9,469 nucleotides of DNA from F23-B02 sp963625655 (GCA_963625655.1 CAVFTS010000038.1:1-9469), one strand, 5' to 3'. Counted from the stretch's first letter, positions 1-6,603 are shown. Notes: generated by a model not told the origin, from the sequence alone. A program made the numbers and translations.

Positions 1-53
1 GCGCACTCGGTGCAGCAGAGTATGCTCGCCAGAAGGGTCTTGCAAAGAAGTAA
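1..53 (+). CDS. C-terminal end of an unidentified protein (5'-truncated by window edge)
   Basis: Reading from base 3, the frame gives 16 residues, ALGAAEYARQKGLAKK, and then a TAA at 51-53. The Lys-rich, helix-forming tail looks like the natural end of a soluble protein. It stops 49 nt before the next plus-strand gene, whose ribosome binding site lies in the gap. Another frame stays open through this stretch into the next gene, but it lacks a Shine-Dalgarno sequence at its first ATG and reads as Arg-rich shadow peptide, so this frame is preferred. Too little is present to name a family. It probably shares a transcript with the small membrane-protein gene and ends at the same terminator. Confidence 0.5.
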   Translation, partial: ALGAAEYARQKGLAKK

Positions 54-102
54 TTTAAGAGGCATTTTGGCATCAAAAACAGCTCATAAAGGAGAAAGCT
101 AT

Positions 103-261
103 ATGTGCAATGTATGCAAAACTACCGCTAAGCTGCTTTCCATGACCGTTGGTCTCCTGTTCGTGGTTTATTTCTGGAACCTCGACCAGAAGGTGCTCGG
201 CTGGGCATATAAGCAGGTCAACACCATGTTTGACAGAAAGCCTGTCGACATCAGATTCTAA
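103..261 (+). CDS. small single-span membrane protein with N-terminal CxxC, function unknown
   Basis: The gene encodes 52 residues. The ATG at 103 is chosen because AAAGGAG at 88-94 sits 8 nt upstream; an upstream in-frame ATG has no such site. The protein begins MCNVCK, a CxxC pair at residues 2 and 5. One hydrophobic segment follows at about residues 11-27 (LLSMTVGLLFVVYFWNL), then a mixed, mildly basic tail of about 25 residues ending KPVDIRF. I do not recognise the family. The cysteine pair lies next to the membrane and could bind a metal, form a disulfide or be modified, but that is inference. There is no lipobox and no cleavable signal peptide; the segment looks like a retained anchor. 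A strong terminator follows 13 nt after the stop, which supports this being a real terminal gene of a plus-strand unit. Confidence 0.65.
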   Translation: MCNVCKTTAKLLSMTVGLLFVVYFWNLDQKVLGWAYKQVNTMFDRKPVDIRF

Positions 262-274
262 TCACAATAATGGC

Positions 275-310
275 AAAGCCGTCTGCCCACATCAGACGGC
301 TTTGTTTTTT
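275..310 (+). terminator. intrinsic terminator of the plus-strand unit
   Basis: A perfect 11-bp stem pairs 275-285 (AAAGCCGTCTG) with 293-303. The loop is 7 nt (286-292), and the following tract TTTGTTTTTT runs to 310. It lies 13 nt after the small membrane-protein stop codon. On the minus strand no T-run follows the stem, so it is oriented for plus-strand transcription. Confidence 0.9.
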
Positions 311-316
311 CGCTTT

Positions 317-353
317 CATTAAAAGACAGCCGGAGCGTTGCTCCGGCTGTCTT
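317..353 (-). terminator. intrinsic terminator downstream of cysS
   Basis: A perfect 14-bp GC-rich stem pairs 323-336 with 340-353 around a 3-nt loop. Read on the minus strand, it is followed by TTTTAAT, a short T-run. It begins 15 nt after the cysS stop codon. The plus-strand side has no T-run after the stem, so it most likely ends the cysS transcript, although the short T-tract makes it a less canonical terminator than its neighbour. Confidence 0.8.
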
Positions 354-368
354 CACATCAATTTAAAT

Positions 369-1823
369 TCAGATGCGCTTCCACTTAGCACCGCCGGGAA
401 TATCGGTGACTTCAATGCCCGACGATTTAAGCTCGTCACGGATCCTGTCGGCTTCGGCGAAATTCTTCGTCTTCTTCGCCTCGGCTCTTGCCTTGAGGAG
501 AGCCTCAATTTCAGGATCCTGTTTGCCGTCCTCGGCGATGACGGCAAACTCCGCATTACCGCTCACGGCGTGACGCTTCAGATCTTCACGCTTTGCGTCC
601 GCCTTTGCGATGAGACCAAGGCTCAGAACCTTATCAAAATCGGCTATTGCGTAAAGCTTCGTTTCATCGTTGGTCTGATATTTCAGAACGTCGTATATAG
701 CCGTGACCGCAAGTGAAGTGTTGAGGTCGTTGCCGAGAGCAGTGATGAATTTGGAGCGCAGAGCATTGTATGCCGCCTCGTCAACCGGAGCGGTTCCGGG
801 CTTGAGCGCTGCGATTTTGCCGACCAGCTTGTTGTAGGTGCCCTGTGCGTTGTCGAGGTTTTCCCAAGAGAACACAAGTGACTTGCGGTAATGGCTCTGC
901 AGGCAGAACAGACGATAGGCGAGGGGGTCATAGCCCTTTTCCTCAAGGAGCTTAACGGTGAGAAATTCGCCCTTGGACTTGCTCATTTTGCCGCTCGTGG
1001 TGTTGAGATGCAGAACGTGCATCCAATAGTTGCACCATTTGTGACCGAGGTAGGATTCGCTCTGTGCGATCTCGTTCGTGTGGTGTGGGAAGGCGTTGTC
1101 GATGCCGCCGCAGTGGATGTCGAGATTCTCACCGAGATGCTTTATCGAGATACCGGAGCATTCAATGTGCCAACCGGGATATCCGACGCCCCACGGGGAG
1201 TCCCATTTGAGCGCCTGATCCTCAAACTTCGATTTGGTGAACCAAAGGACGAAGTCGTTCTTGTTGCGCTTGTTGGTGTCCTCCTCAACGCCCTCACGCA
1301 CACCGACGTCGAGATCCTCGGCGTTGAAGTCGTTAAAAATATAGTAGCGCTCAAGCTTTGCGGTGTCAAAATACACGTTGCCGCCGGCGAGATATGCGTA
1401 GCCCTTGTCGATGAGCGTGGAGATTATATTGATATATTCGTCGATACAGTTGGTCGCAGGCTCAACGACATCGGGAGTTTTGATGTTGAGCTTTGCACAG
1501 TCGGCAAAGAAAGCGTCGGTATAGAACTTGGCAATGTCCATGACGGACTTGTTCTCCCGTTTTGCGCCCTTGAGCATCTTGTCCTCACCCTCGTCGGCAT
1601 CGCTCGTAAGATGACCGACGTCGGTGATGTTCATGACACGCTTGACGTTGTAGCCGATGTAGCGCAGGTACTTTTCGAGGATGTCCTCCATGATATAGGA
1701 ACGCAGGTTGCCGATGTGCGCAAAATGGTACACGGTAGGGCCGCAGGTGTACATTTTGACAAGCTGCGGGTCAATGGGGACAAACTCCTCCTTTTTTCTT
1801 GTGGCAGAGTTATAAAGCTTCAT
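369..1823 (-). CDS. cysS: cysteinyl-tRNA synthetase (CysRS)
   Basis: This class I aminoacyl-tRNA synthetase activates cysteine with ATP and loads it onto tRNA-Cys in the cytoplasm. It has 484 residues, close to the family norm of about 460-480. The HIGH-type signature is HIGN at residues 36-39 and the KMSKS loop is at 279-283. The four zinc/cysteine-binding ligands of the family are all visible: Cys27 in MYTCGPTVY, Cys222 in WHIECSG, His247 in FPHHTNE and Glu251. The C-terminal part (about 310-484) is the helical DALR-type and anticodon-binding region, ending in the charged helix EADRIRDELKSSGIEV that is typical of CysRS. The start ATG has AAGGAG (1831-1836) 7 nt upstream. The gene is preceded by its own promoter and a cysteine T-box leader and followed by a terminator, so it can be expressed alone even if upstream operon transcripts also read in. 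Confidence 0.98.
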   Translation of the reverse strand: MKLYNSATRKKEEFVPIDPQLVKMYTCGPTVYHFAHIGNLRSYIMEDILEKYLRYIGYNVKRVMNITDVGHLTSDADEGEDKMLKGAKRENKSVMDIAKFYTDAFFADCAKLNIKTPDVVEPATNCIDEYINIISTLIDKGYAYLAGGNVYFDTAKLERYYIFNDFNAEDLDVGVREGVEEDTNKRNKNDFVLWFTKSKFEDQALKWDSPWGVGYPGWHIECSGISIKHLGENLDIHCGGIDNAFPHHTNEIAQSESYLGHKWCNYWMHVLHLNTTSGKMSKSKGEFLTVKLLEEKGYDPLAYRLFCLQSHYRKSLVFSWENLDNAQGTYNKLVGKIAALKPGTAPVDEAAYNALRSKFITALGNDLNTSLAVTAIYDVLKYQTNDETKLYAIADFDKVLSLGLIAKADAKREDLKRHAVSGNAEFAVIAEDGKQDPEIEALLKARAEAKKTKNFAEADRIRDELKSSGIEVTDIPGGAKWKRI

Positions 1824-1830
1824 ATTCAGA

Positions 1831-1836
1831 CTCCTT
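1831..1836 (-). promoter_or_regulatory. ribosome binding site of cysS
   Basis: AAGGAG on the minus strand, 7 nt before the cysS ATG. It lies downstream of the T-box terminator hairpin, so it is only transcribed when the leader is antiterminated. Confidence 0.8.
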
Positions 1837-1851
1837 TTGAAGTGTAATTTA

Positions 1852-1892
1852 CAAAATATAAACGCCTCTCATGGCAAGACCACAAGAGGCGT
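1852..1892 (-). terminator. T-box leader terminator hairpin
   Basis: On the minus strand ACGCCTCT (1892-1885) pairs with AGAGGCGT (1869-1862) around a 15-nt loop. The T-rich tract TTTATATTTT follows. The 5' arm overlaps the region needed for the antiterminator, as expected for a T-box switch. It would also attenuate any readthrough from pgsA. Confidence 0.85.
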
Positions 1893-2074
1893 ATAAACGC
1901 GGTTCCACTCTTTTTTATCACTTGACGCTTTAACGCAGCACATACGCAGAGGCATTTCCTCCTCCGAAGCTCTGCGGCGCACTTCACTGCCTTCGCATAG
2001 TCTCATCTCAGCAGCCGAGACCTCTCTGGAATGCTCTTTGCAGCTATTTTCCGCTTCACAGCCTAAAATCATGC
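1852..2074 (-). promoter_or_regulatory. T-box riboswitch leader (cysteine), controlling cysS
   Basis: The minus-strand leader between the cysS promoter and start codon carries T-box hallmarks. The T-box sequence AGAGTGGAACCGCG lies at 1898-1911 and is meant to pair with the uncharged tRNA acceptor end inside the antiterminator. It is followed by an intrinsic terminator, an 8-bp stem pairing 1885-1892 with 1862-1869 and then TTTATATTTT. AAGAG just before the T-box can pair with CTCTT in the 5' arm of the terminator, giving the mutually exclusive antiterminator. Further upstream the Stem I elements AGAGAGG and GGCTGCTGAGA are present. The best specifier is TGC (Cys) in GTGAAGTGCGCC, at 1979-1981 on the complement; another TGC at 1995-1997 is less well placed. 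The expected behaviour is readthrough into cysS when uncharged tRNA-Cys accumulates. The 5' limit is estimated from the promoter. Confidence 0.93.
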
Positions 2075-2080
2075 TCTTAA

Positions 2081-2109
2081 ATAATAGCATTTAGCCGGGG
2101 CAATGTCAA
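2081..2109 (-). promoter_or_regulatory. sigma-A promoter of the T-box/cysS unit
   Basis: On the minus strand, TTGACA (2104-2109) and TATTAT (2081-2086) are separated by exactly 17 nt. The -35 box is a perfect consensus and the -10 matches five of six bases. The predicted transcript start is near 2074, just ahead of the T-box leader. The -35 box contains the TGA stop of pgsA, so the promoter is partly embedded in the upstream gene. Confidence 0.88.
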
Positions 2110-2639
2110 GGAGCGTGATGAAATACGCCGATGTTCTTGACAAAGTATTCGATGCCGGAGTACACGGTGGTGACAAGTATGATGCACCAGCAGACAACGG
2201 CAACAACTTCGGGGGCGGGGAACCAGCTCTCGCCGAGGAGCATCATAACGCAAAGGGAGACCATGGTGGCAAAGGTCTTGATCTTTCCCGACCATGCGGC
2301 TGCTATGACGATACCTTGCTCGACGGCAAGCAGTCTCAGTCCGGAAACGCCGAACTCACGGAACAGAACGATCGCAACGACCCAGCCGGGCATAGACCCT
2401 GCCTCGACGAAATAGCACATGGCGGCAAGAACGAGCATCTTGTCGGCAAGGGGGTCGATGAACTTTCCGAAATCGGTCACCTGATTGTACTTTCTCGCAA
2501 TATGACCGTCGACAAAATCCGTAAGGCTGGCAATTATAAACGCCGCCAGCGCCCAGTAGACGAGGTCAAGGTACATAAGCACCAGAAAAACAGGAACGAG
2601 AATAATACGAGCAATTGTAAATTTATTAGCCGTAGTCAT
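2106..2639 (-). CDS. pgsA: CDP-diacylglycerol-glycerol-3-phosphate 3-phosphatidyltransferase
   Basis: This membrane enzyme makes phosphatidylglycerol phosphate from CDP-diacylglycerol and glycerol 3-phosphate, the committed step toward phosphatidylglycerol and cardiolipin. The full CDP-alcohol phosphotransferase signature D-x2-DG-x2-AR-x8-G-x3-D-x3-D is present: Asp41, Asp44, Gly45, Ala48, Arg49, Gly58, Asp62 and Asp66. At 177 residues it has the usual length for PgsA. Several hydrophobic spans can be seen: about 8-24, 27-40, 68-92 (split), 108-135 and 142-163. The ATG at 2639 is preceded by a purine-rich TAGGGGGG stretch about 8 nt away. It starts 21 nt after the rimO stop, so it is probably the last gene of the operon before the cysS promoter. 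PgsA is preferred over phosphatidylserine synthase because of its length and the N-terminal MTTANKFTIARI pattern of PgsA. Confidence 0.94.
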   Translation of the reverse strand: MTTANKFTIARIILVPVFLVLMYLDLVYWALAAFIIASLTDFVDGHIARKYNQVTDFGKFIDPLADKMLVLAAMCYFVEAGSMPGWVVAIVLFREFGVSGLRLLAVEQGIVIAAAWSGKIKTFATMVSLCVMMLLGESWFPAPEVVAVVCWCIILVTTVYSGIEYFVKNIGVFHHAP

Positions 2640-2660
2640 AAAACAGCCCCCCTAAACGTG

Positions 2661-3980
2661 TTAAACTTCTTCGCCAATAAGAAAACATTCGTCTGTAATT
2701 GCGATTATCTTAACGTCAACGATGTTGCCCTCACAGCCAGCACCGTCAAAGAATACAAGCCCGTCAATGTCGGGAGAATCGGCATAGCTGCGCCCGAAGA
2801 ACATCTTCTGTTCCTCGTCGTAGCCTTCGCACAGCACACGCAGCGTCTTACCGACCTGAGAACGGCAGAATTCCTCCATTATCTCGGACTGGAGCTGCAT
2901 TATAAGCTCAGCTCTGCGCTGTGCGGTCTCGAAATCGACGTGCTCCATTTTTGCGGCCCTCGTACCTTCTTCGGGAGAAAAGGGAAACACACCTGCACGC
3001 TCGATCTTTGCTTCACGCAGGAACTCGCAAAGCTCCTCGAACTCGGCTTCACCCTCGCCGGGGAGACCGGCAATAATACTGGTGCGCAAGACGAGATCGG
3101 GTATTCTCTGCCGCAGGTCTTTAAAGAGCCTGCGAATATCGTCGCCTGTGCCGTGCCGGTTCATGGCCTTCAAAATGCCGTCGTTTATATGCTGGATGGG
3201 AATGTCGAGATACTTCACAATCTTGTCATTTGAAGCGATCTCATCAATCAGCTCATCGTCAAACTGGTCGGGATATGTATAGTGAAGTCGTATCCACTCA
3301 ATGCCGTCGATCTCGGAAAGCTTCGAGCAAAGCTCCGCAAGCGAACGCTTGCCGTAGAGATCGGTGCCGTATTTCGTGATATCCTGAGCGATAACGATAA
3401 GCTCCTTAACGCCGTGCTCAGAGAGGGAGCGAGCCTCCTCAAGTATGTTCGTCATACTGCGGGAGCGGTATCGGCCCCGAATGTAGGGGATGGCGCAGAA
3501 CGCACAGAAATTGTCGCAGCCCTCGGCAATTTTGAGGTATGCCCACGCAGGACCCGTGCTGACCACTCTCGGCAGCTCGTCCACGGGGGCATTCTTGTCG
3601 CCGAAGTATTCGACGCTGTTTCCGGCAAATGTCTCGTCGAGTGCGGACACGATGTCGGCAAAGCTGCCGACACCCAAGATCGCATCAATTTCGGGAAGCT
3701 CCGCTTTAATGTCGTCACGGTAGCGCTCCGGCAGACAGCCCGTTACAATGATCTTACCGAGCTTGCCGGCGGCTTTAAGCTCAGCCATTTGGAGGATAGT
3801 GTCGATGGCTTCGCTTTTTGCGGCGTCTATAAAGCCGCAAGTGTTTATGATAACTGCATCGCAGCCCTCCGGGTCGGGGGAGAGGATGTAGCCCGCTTCA
3901 TCAAGAAGATACAGCATTTGCTCGCTGTTCACAAGATTTTTTGCGCAGCCGAGCGAAATAAGCGCAATGCTTCTTTTCAT
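2661..3980 (-). CDS. rimO: ribosomal protein S12 methylthiotransferase RimO
   Basis: This radical-SAM enzyme adds a methylthio group to the conserved aspartate of ribosomal protein S12, using two iron-sulfur clusters. It has 439 residues, normal for the family. The N-terminal methylthiotransferase domain carries the three auxiliary-cluster cysteines Cys12 (SLGCAKN), Cys48 (NTCGF) and Cys82 (TGCLPERY). The radical-SAM motif CxxxCxxC is at Cys155, Cys159 and Cys162, followed by AIPYIRGRYRSR. A C-terminal TRAM domain occupies roughly 370-437. The opening ISLGCAKNLVNSE and the ASNDKIVKYLDIPIQH stretch favour RimO over the tRNA enzyme MiaB. Its ATG overlaps the recX stop in ATGA, and GAGG (3988-3991) lies 7 nt upstream, so translation is probably coupled to recX. 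pgsA follows after 21 nt. Confidence 0.96.
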   Translation of the reverse strand: MKRSIALISLGCAKNLVNSEQMLYLLDEAGYILSPDPEGCDAVIINTCGFIDAAKSEAIDTILQMAELKAAGKLGKIIVTGCLPERYRDDIKAELPEIDAILGVGSFADIVSALDETFAGNSVEYFGDKNAPVDELPRVVSTGPAWAYLKIAEGCDNFCAFCAIPYIRGRYRSRSMTNILEEARSLSEHGVKELIVIAQDITKYGTDLYGKRSLAELCSKLSEIDGIEWIRLHYTYPDQFDDELIDEIASNDKIVKYLDIPIQHINDGILKAMNRHGTGDDIRRLFKDLRQRIPDLVLRTSIIAGLPGEGEAEFEELCEFLREAKIERAGVFPFSPEEGTRAAKMEHVDFETAQRRAELIMQLQSEIMEEFCRSQVGKTLRVLCEGYDEEQKMFFGRSYADSPDIDGLVFFDGAGCEGNIVDVKIIAITDECFLIGEEV

Positions 3981-4594
3981 TGAAATTCCTCGCTAATGTA
4001 TTGATTTATTGCGTGACGTATTTCGTCCCAGGAGTAGCCTCTGCGAAACAGCGCATTTGAGATCTTACGAACCTGCACCTTGTCGTCGGGGTCGGCGAGC
4101 CTTGAAGCGATAAAGCTCCTCAGGCGATCATCCTGCTCCGGCATTTCGCAAAGCGCCTCGTCCCACAGCTCACGTCCGATGCCGTGCCGACGCAGCTCCT
4201 GCGTGATTCTTGATCTGCCGAAGCCCTTGGCGGCGTAGTGCCTTACGAGCGACGCCGCATAGCGCCGGTCGTCGATGAGTCCCATGTCGGACAGCCAAAG
4301 CGTCGCAGCTTCGGCGTTTTCCTCGGCTTCGCCCTTCTCAATAAGGCGCTTTCGCATTTCCTGCCGTGACATCGGACGAGCGTTAATGATGCGCAGTGCC
4401 CTTGCCTTGCACAGCGAAAGGGTGGAGGCGGCATGGAGAGCGCTGAACGCTTCATCGTCAAGCTCGACGCCTGTGTGTATAAACCTGTCCGTCAGCACGG
4501 AGAGCGTGGTTTTAAGCTCGCTGCCGTCGGAAAACTCAAGGACAAAGCGTTCGGGAGAGGTCTGTCTTATCCCGATAACGGTGATAAGCGACAT
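3977..4594 (-). CDS. recX: regulatory protein RecX
   Basis: RecX binds RecA filaments and tempers their strand-exchange and co-protease activity. The protein has 205 residues, typical of the longer Gram-positive form, which has an N-terminal beta-rich extension (about 1-50). Three-helix repeat units are visible: RALRIINARPMSRQEMRKRL (about 65-84), the strongly conserved LIDDRRYAASLVRHY..KGFGRSRITQEL (106-134), and a last unit around VRKISNALFRRGYSWDEI (175-192). The ATG overlaps the recA stop by one base (TGATG). There is no well-spaced Shine-Dalgarno sequence, so expression probably depends on ribosomes finishing recA. Its own TGA overlaps the rimO start in ATGA. Position directly after recA is the common arrangement and supports the call. 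Confidence 0.95.
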   Translation of the reverse strand: MSLITVIGIRQTSPERFVLEFSDGSELKTTLSVLTDRFIHTGVELDDEAFSALHAASTLSLCKARALRIINARPMSRQEMRKRLIEKGEAEENAEAATLWLSDMGLIDDRRYAASLVRHYAAKGFGRSRITQELRRHGIGRELWDEALCEMPEQDDRLRSFIASRLADPDDKVQVRKISNALFRRGYSWDEIRHAINQYISEEFQ

Positions 4595-5694
4595 CAGCCT
4601 TCAAAATCCTCGGCGGAAACGTCGACCGCACGGCCTGCCGCCTGAGCTGCCTTCCTTGCCTGAGGACTCATAAGCTTATGCGCATTCTCACGAATCTGTT
4701 TTTCAAGCTGATCCTGAATTTCGGGGTTCTTCTGGAGATATTCCTTAACGGCGTCACGTCCCTGAATACGCTGGCCGTTGACAGTGAACCATGCGCCCGC
4801 CTTGTCGATAAGCTCCAGCTTGACGCCGAGGTCGATGATCTCGCCGACCTTGGAGATGCCTTCGCCGTACATGATATCAAACTCCGCCTCTTTAAACGGA
4901 GGAGCGCACTTGTTCTTTATGACCTTTGCTCTGGTGCGGTTGCCGATCATTTCGCCGTTGACCTTGAGCGTCTCGGTGCGCCTTACGTCGATACGGACGG
5001 AGGCGTAATACTTCAGAGCAAGACCACCGGGGGTGGTTTCGGGGTTGCCGTACATAACGCCGATCTTCTGACGGAGCTGGTTTATGAAGATGACGGTGCA
5101 GCCGTTCTTGGCGATGCAGCCCGCCAAACGGCGCATTGCCTGCGACATGAGCCTTGCAAGCGCACCGACGACGGTATCGCCCATTTCACCCTCAAGCTCG
5201 ATACGGGGAATGAGGGCCGCAACGGAGTCGACAACGACTACGTCGACTGCGGAGGAGCGGACGAGACTTTCGGTGATGTCAAGCGCCTGCTCGCCGGTGT
5301 CCGGCTGAGAGATGAGCAGACTGTCAATGTCAACGCCGAGAGCACGGGCGTATGCGGGCTCAAGTGCGTGCTCAACGTCGATGTACGCAGCCTCACCGCC
5401 GGCCTTCTGAGCGGCAGCAACGACGTGCAGCGCAAGGGTCGTCTTACCGGAAGCTTCGGGTCCGTAGATCTCAACGATACGGCCCTTGGGAACGCCGCCT
5501 ATGCCGAGGGCAAGGTCGAGCGAAAGGGAGCCGGTAGTGAGCGCTTCAACGTTGACGGGAATATCGTCGCCGAGACGCATAATGGCGCCCTTGCCGTAGT
5601 TTTTCTCTATCTGCGCAATGCAGGTCTCAAGCGCTTTTTTCTTGTCCGAGGACTGGCCGTGGGTGGAAATCGGAGCTTTTTTCTTTTCTGCCAT
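4594..5694 (-). CDS. recA: recombinase RecA
   Basis: RecA forms ATP-dependent filaments on single-stranded DNA, drives strand exchange in recombinational repair, and stimulates LexA self-cleavage. The protein has 366 residues. The Walker A motif GPEASGKT is at 78-85 and Walker B, VVVVDSVA, is at 152-159. Loop 1 carries GEMGD (169-173). The signature FINQLRQKIG and loop 2 through NPETTPGG cover about 203-224. The C-terminal domain ends in an acidic tail, SAEDFEG. The start ATG has GAGGTG 7 nt upstream. The gene sits 20 nt after prmC, with no terminator and no convincing promoter in the gap, and overlaps recX by one base. No Gram-positive LexA (Cheo) box of the GAAC-N4-GTTC type was seen in the gap, which is unusual for a gene normally under direct SOS control. 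Confidence 0.98.
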   Translation of the reverse strand: MAEKKKAPISTHGQSSDKKKALETCIAQIEKNYGKGAIMRLGDDIPVNVEALTTGSLSLDLALGIGGVPKGRIVEIYGPEASGKTTLALHVVAAAQKAGGEAAYIDVEHALEPAYARALGVDIDSLLISQPDTGEQALDITESLVRSSAVDVVVVDSVAALIPRIELEGEMGDTVVGALARLMSQAMRRLAGCIAKNGCTVIFINQLRQKIGVMYGNPETTPGGLALKYYASVRIDVRRTETLKVNGEMIGNRTRAKVIKNKCAPPFKEAEFDIMYGEGISKVGEIIDLGVKLELIDKAGAWFTVNGQRIQGRDAVKEYLQKNPEIQDQLEKQIRENAHKLMSPQARKAAQAAGRAVDVSAEDFEG

Positions 5695-5714
5695 TTAAGT
5701 ACACCTCATGTATA

Positions 5715-6584
5715 TCAGTATTCGTTTTTCCATTTTCCGATGACGACACGCTCGGTGCCGAGAGTGTCGAGCCTCACATCGACGGATACAAAGCCCGCCT
5801 GAAGGAGCATATCTTTAACGGCGTCCGCCTGACCTTCGCCGACCTCGAACATCATTTCCGCATTGGGACGCAGGGTTATCGTCCAGTATTTGATAATCGC
5901 ACGGTAGAAGTCAAGCCCGTCCTCACCGCCGTCGAGAGCGCCGAGCGGCTCATAATCACGAACGGAGCCGTCAAGCTCAATAAGCTCGCACGATGCAATG
6001 TAGGGAGGGTTTGAGACTATAAGGTCAAAGCTTCCAATGCTCATGGGCGGCCATGCTGCGGCGTCCGCATGCATGGTGATGACCTTTGCCGAGAGCTTGT
6101 TATCCTTTATATTGCGTCTGCAAACCTCAAGCGCAGGGAGACTGATGTCAGCCGCAACCAGCCGTGACGCAGGCATTGCCGTACCGATGGCACAGGCAAT
6201 ACAGCCGCTTCCGCAGCAGAGGTCAAGGACTCTTGCCTTCATGCCTCGTGATTTTATGGACGCTATGGCTGCGTCGACCAAGACCTCGGTATCCATGCGG
6301 GGAATGAGAACATCGGGCGTGACGGTCATCGGCAGACCGTAAAACTCCCATGAGCCGGAGATATAGGCAAGAGGCTCACCCTTGAGCCTGCGCCGGAGCA
6401 TCTCCATTGCGGTGTTCTCTATCGCATCGGAGGTGTAGAGGTTCAGGTCACGCATAAGCTGCTCCGTAGTTTTTCCGGCAGCGGCGGCAACAAGGATCCT
6501 CGCCTCAAGCGCATAAGCCGAAACGCCGCTGTCACGAAGCTGCGACCTGACGGAGAAATATATATCGTTATATGTTTTAGGCAT
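5715..6584 (-). CDS. prmC: peptide chain release factor N5-glutamine methyltransferase PrmC
   Basis: PrmC uses S-adenosylmethionine to methylate the glutamine of the GGQ motif in release factors RF1 and RF2, which speeds translation termination. From the chosen start the protein has 289 residues, close to the family length of about 280. The N-terminal helical recognition domain is about 1-75. LIPRMDTE at 93-100 corresponds to the conserved LIPRPxTE motif. The SAM-binding motif I is VLDLCCGSG (119-127). The catalytic NPPY is at 192-195, followed by IASCELIELDGSVRDYEPLGALDGGEDGLDFYR, a PrmC pattern. The ATG at 6584 is preferred to an in-frame ATG at 6662 because AAGGA lies 9 nt upstream of it and the longer form would overlap the previous gene. 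No prfA is adjacent, though prmC often follows prfA. The 19-nt and 20-nt flanking gaps indicate an operon. Confidence 0.95.
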   Translation of the reverse strand: MPKTYNDIYFSVRSQLRDSGVSAYALEARILVAAAAGKTTEQLMRDLNLYTSDAIENTAMEMLRRRLKGEPLAYISGSWEFYGLPMTVTPDVLIPRMDTEVLVDAAIASIKSRGMKARVLDLCCGSGCIACAIGTAMPASRLVAADISLPALEVCRRNIKDNKLSAKVITMHADAAAWPPMSIGSFDLIVSNPPYIASCELIELDGSVRDYEPLGALDGGEDGLDFYRAIIKYWTITLRPNAEMMFEVGEGQADAVKDMLLQAGFVSVDVRLDTLGTERVVIGKWKNEY

Positions 6585-6603
6585 CGTTAACAGTCCTTGT
6601 AAA

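Noticed and set aside
10..102. N-terminal extension of the small membrane protein to an upstream ATG
   Set aside because: The extension is Arg-rich, overlaps the preceding CDS in another frame and has no Shine-Dalgarno, whereas the ATG at 103 has AAAGGAG at proper spacing.
891..1847. Long plus-strand open frame (318 codons) opposite cysS
   Set aside because: It mirrors a fully motif-supported cysS in the opposite strand, has no ribosome binding site or recognisable domain, and its Val/Asp/Glu/Leu-rich composition is what antisense of a codon-biased gene produces.
1869..2090. Minus-strand 73-codon open frame in the cysS leader
   Set aside because: It lies entirely within the T-box riboswitch; the RNA structure explains the sequence and there is no ribosome binding site.
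2103..3233. Long plus-strand open frame (376 codons) opposite pgsA and rimO
   Set aside because: It crosses two well-supported minus-strand genes and the intergenic gap. Its product shows no domain and has shadow-like His/Asp/Asn-rich composition.
5695..5714. Possible SOS box before recA (CTGATATACATGAG resembles a CTG-N10-CAG site)
   Set aside because: The right half is GGT/AGG rather than CAG, and the Gram-positive GAAC-N4-GTTC form is absent too, so no LexA site is claimed.
5750..5761. Short palindrome CTCGGTGCCGAG inside the 3' end of prmC
   Set aside because: It is only a 5-bp stem with no T-run and lies in conserved coding sequence (TLGTERVV), so it is explained by codons rather than a terminator or operator.
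4678..5802. Long plus-strand open frame (374 codons) opposite recA
   Set aside because: It is the antisense shadow of recA, with no start signal and no domain features.
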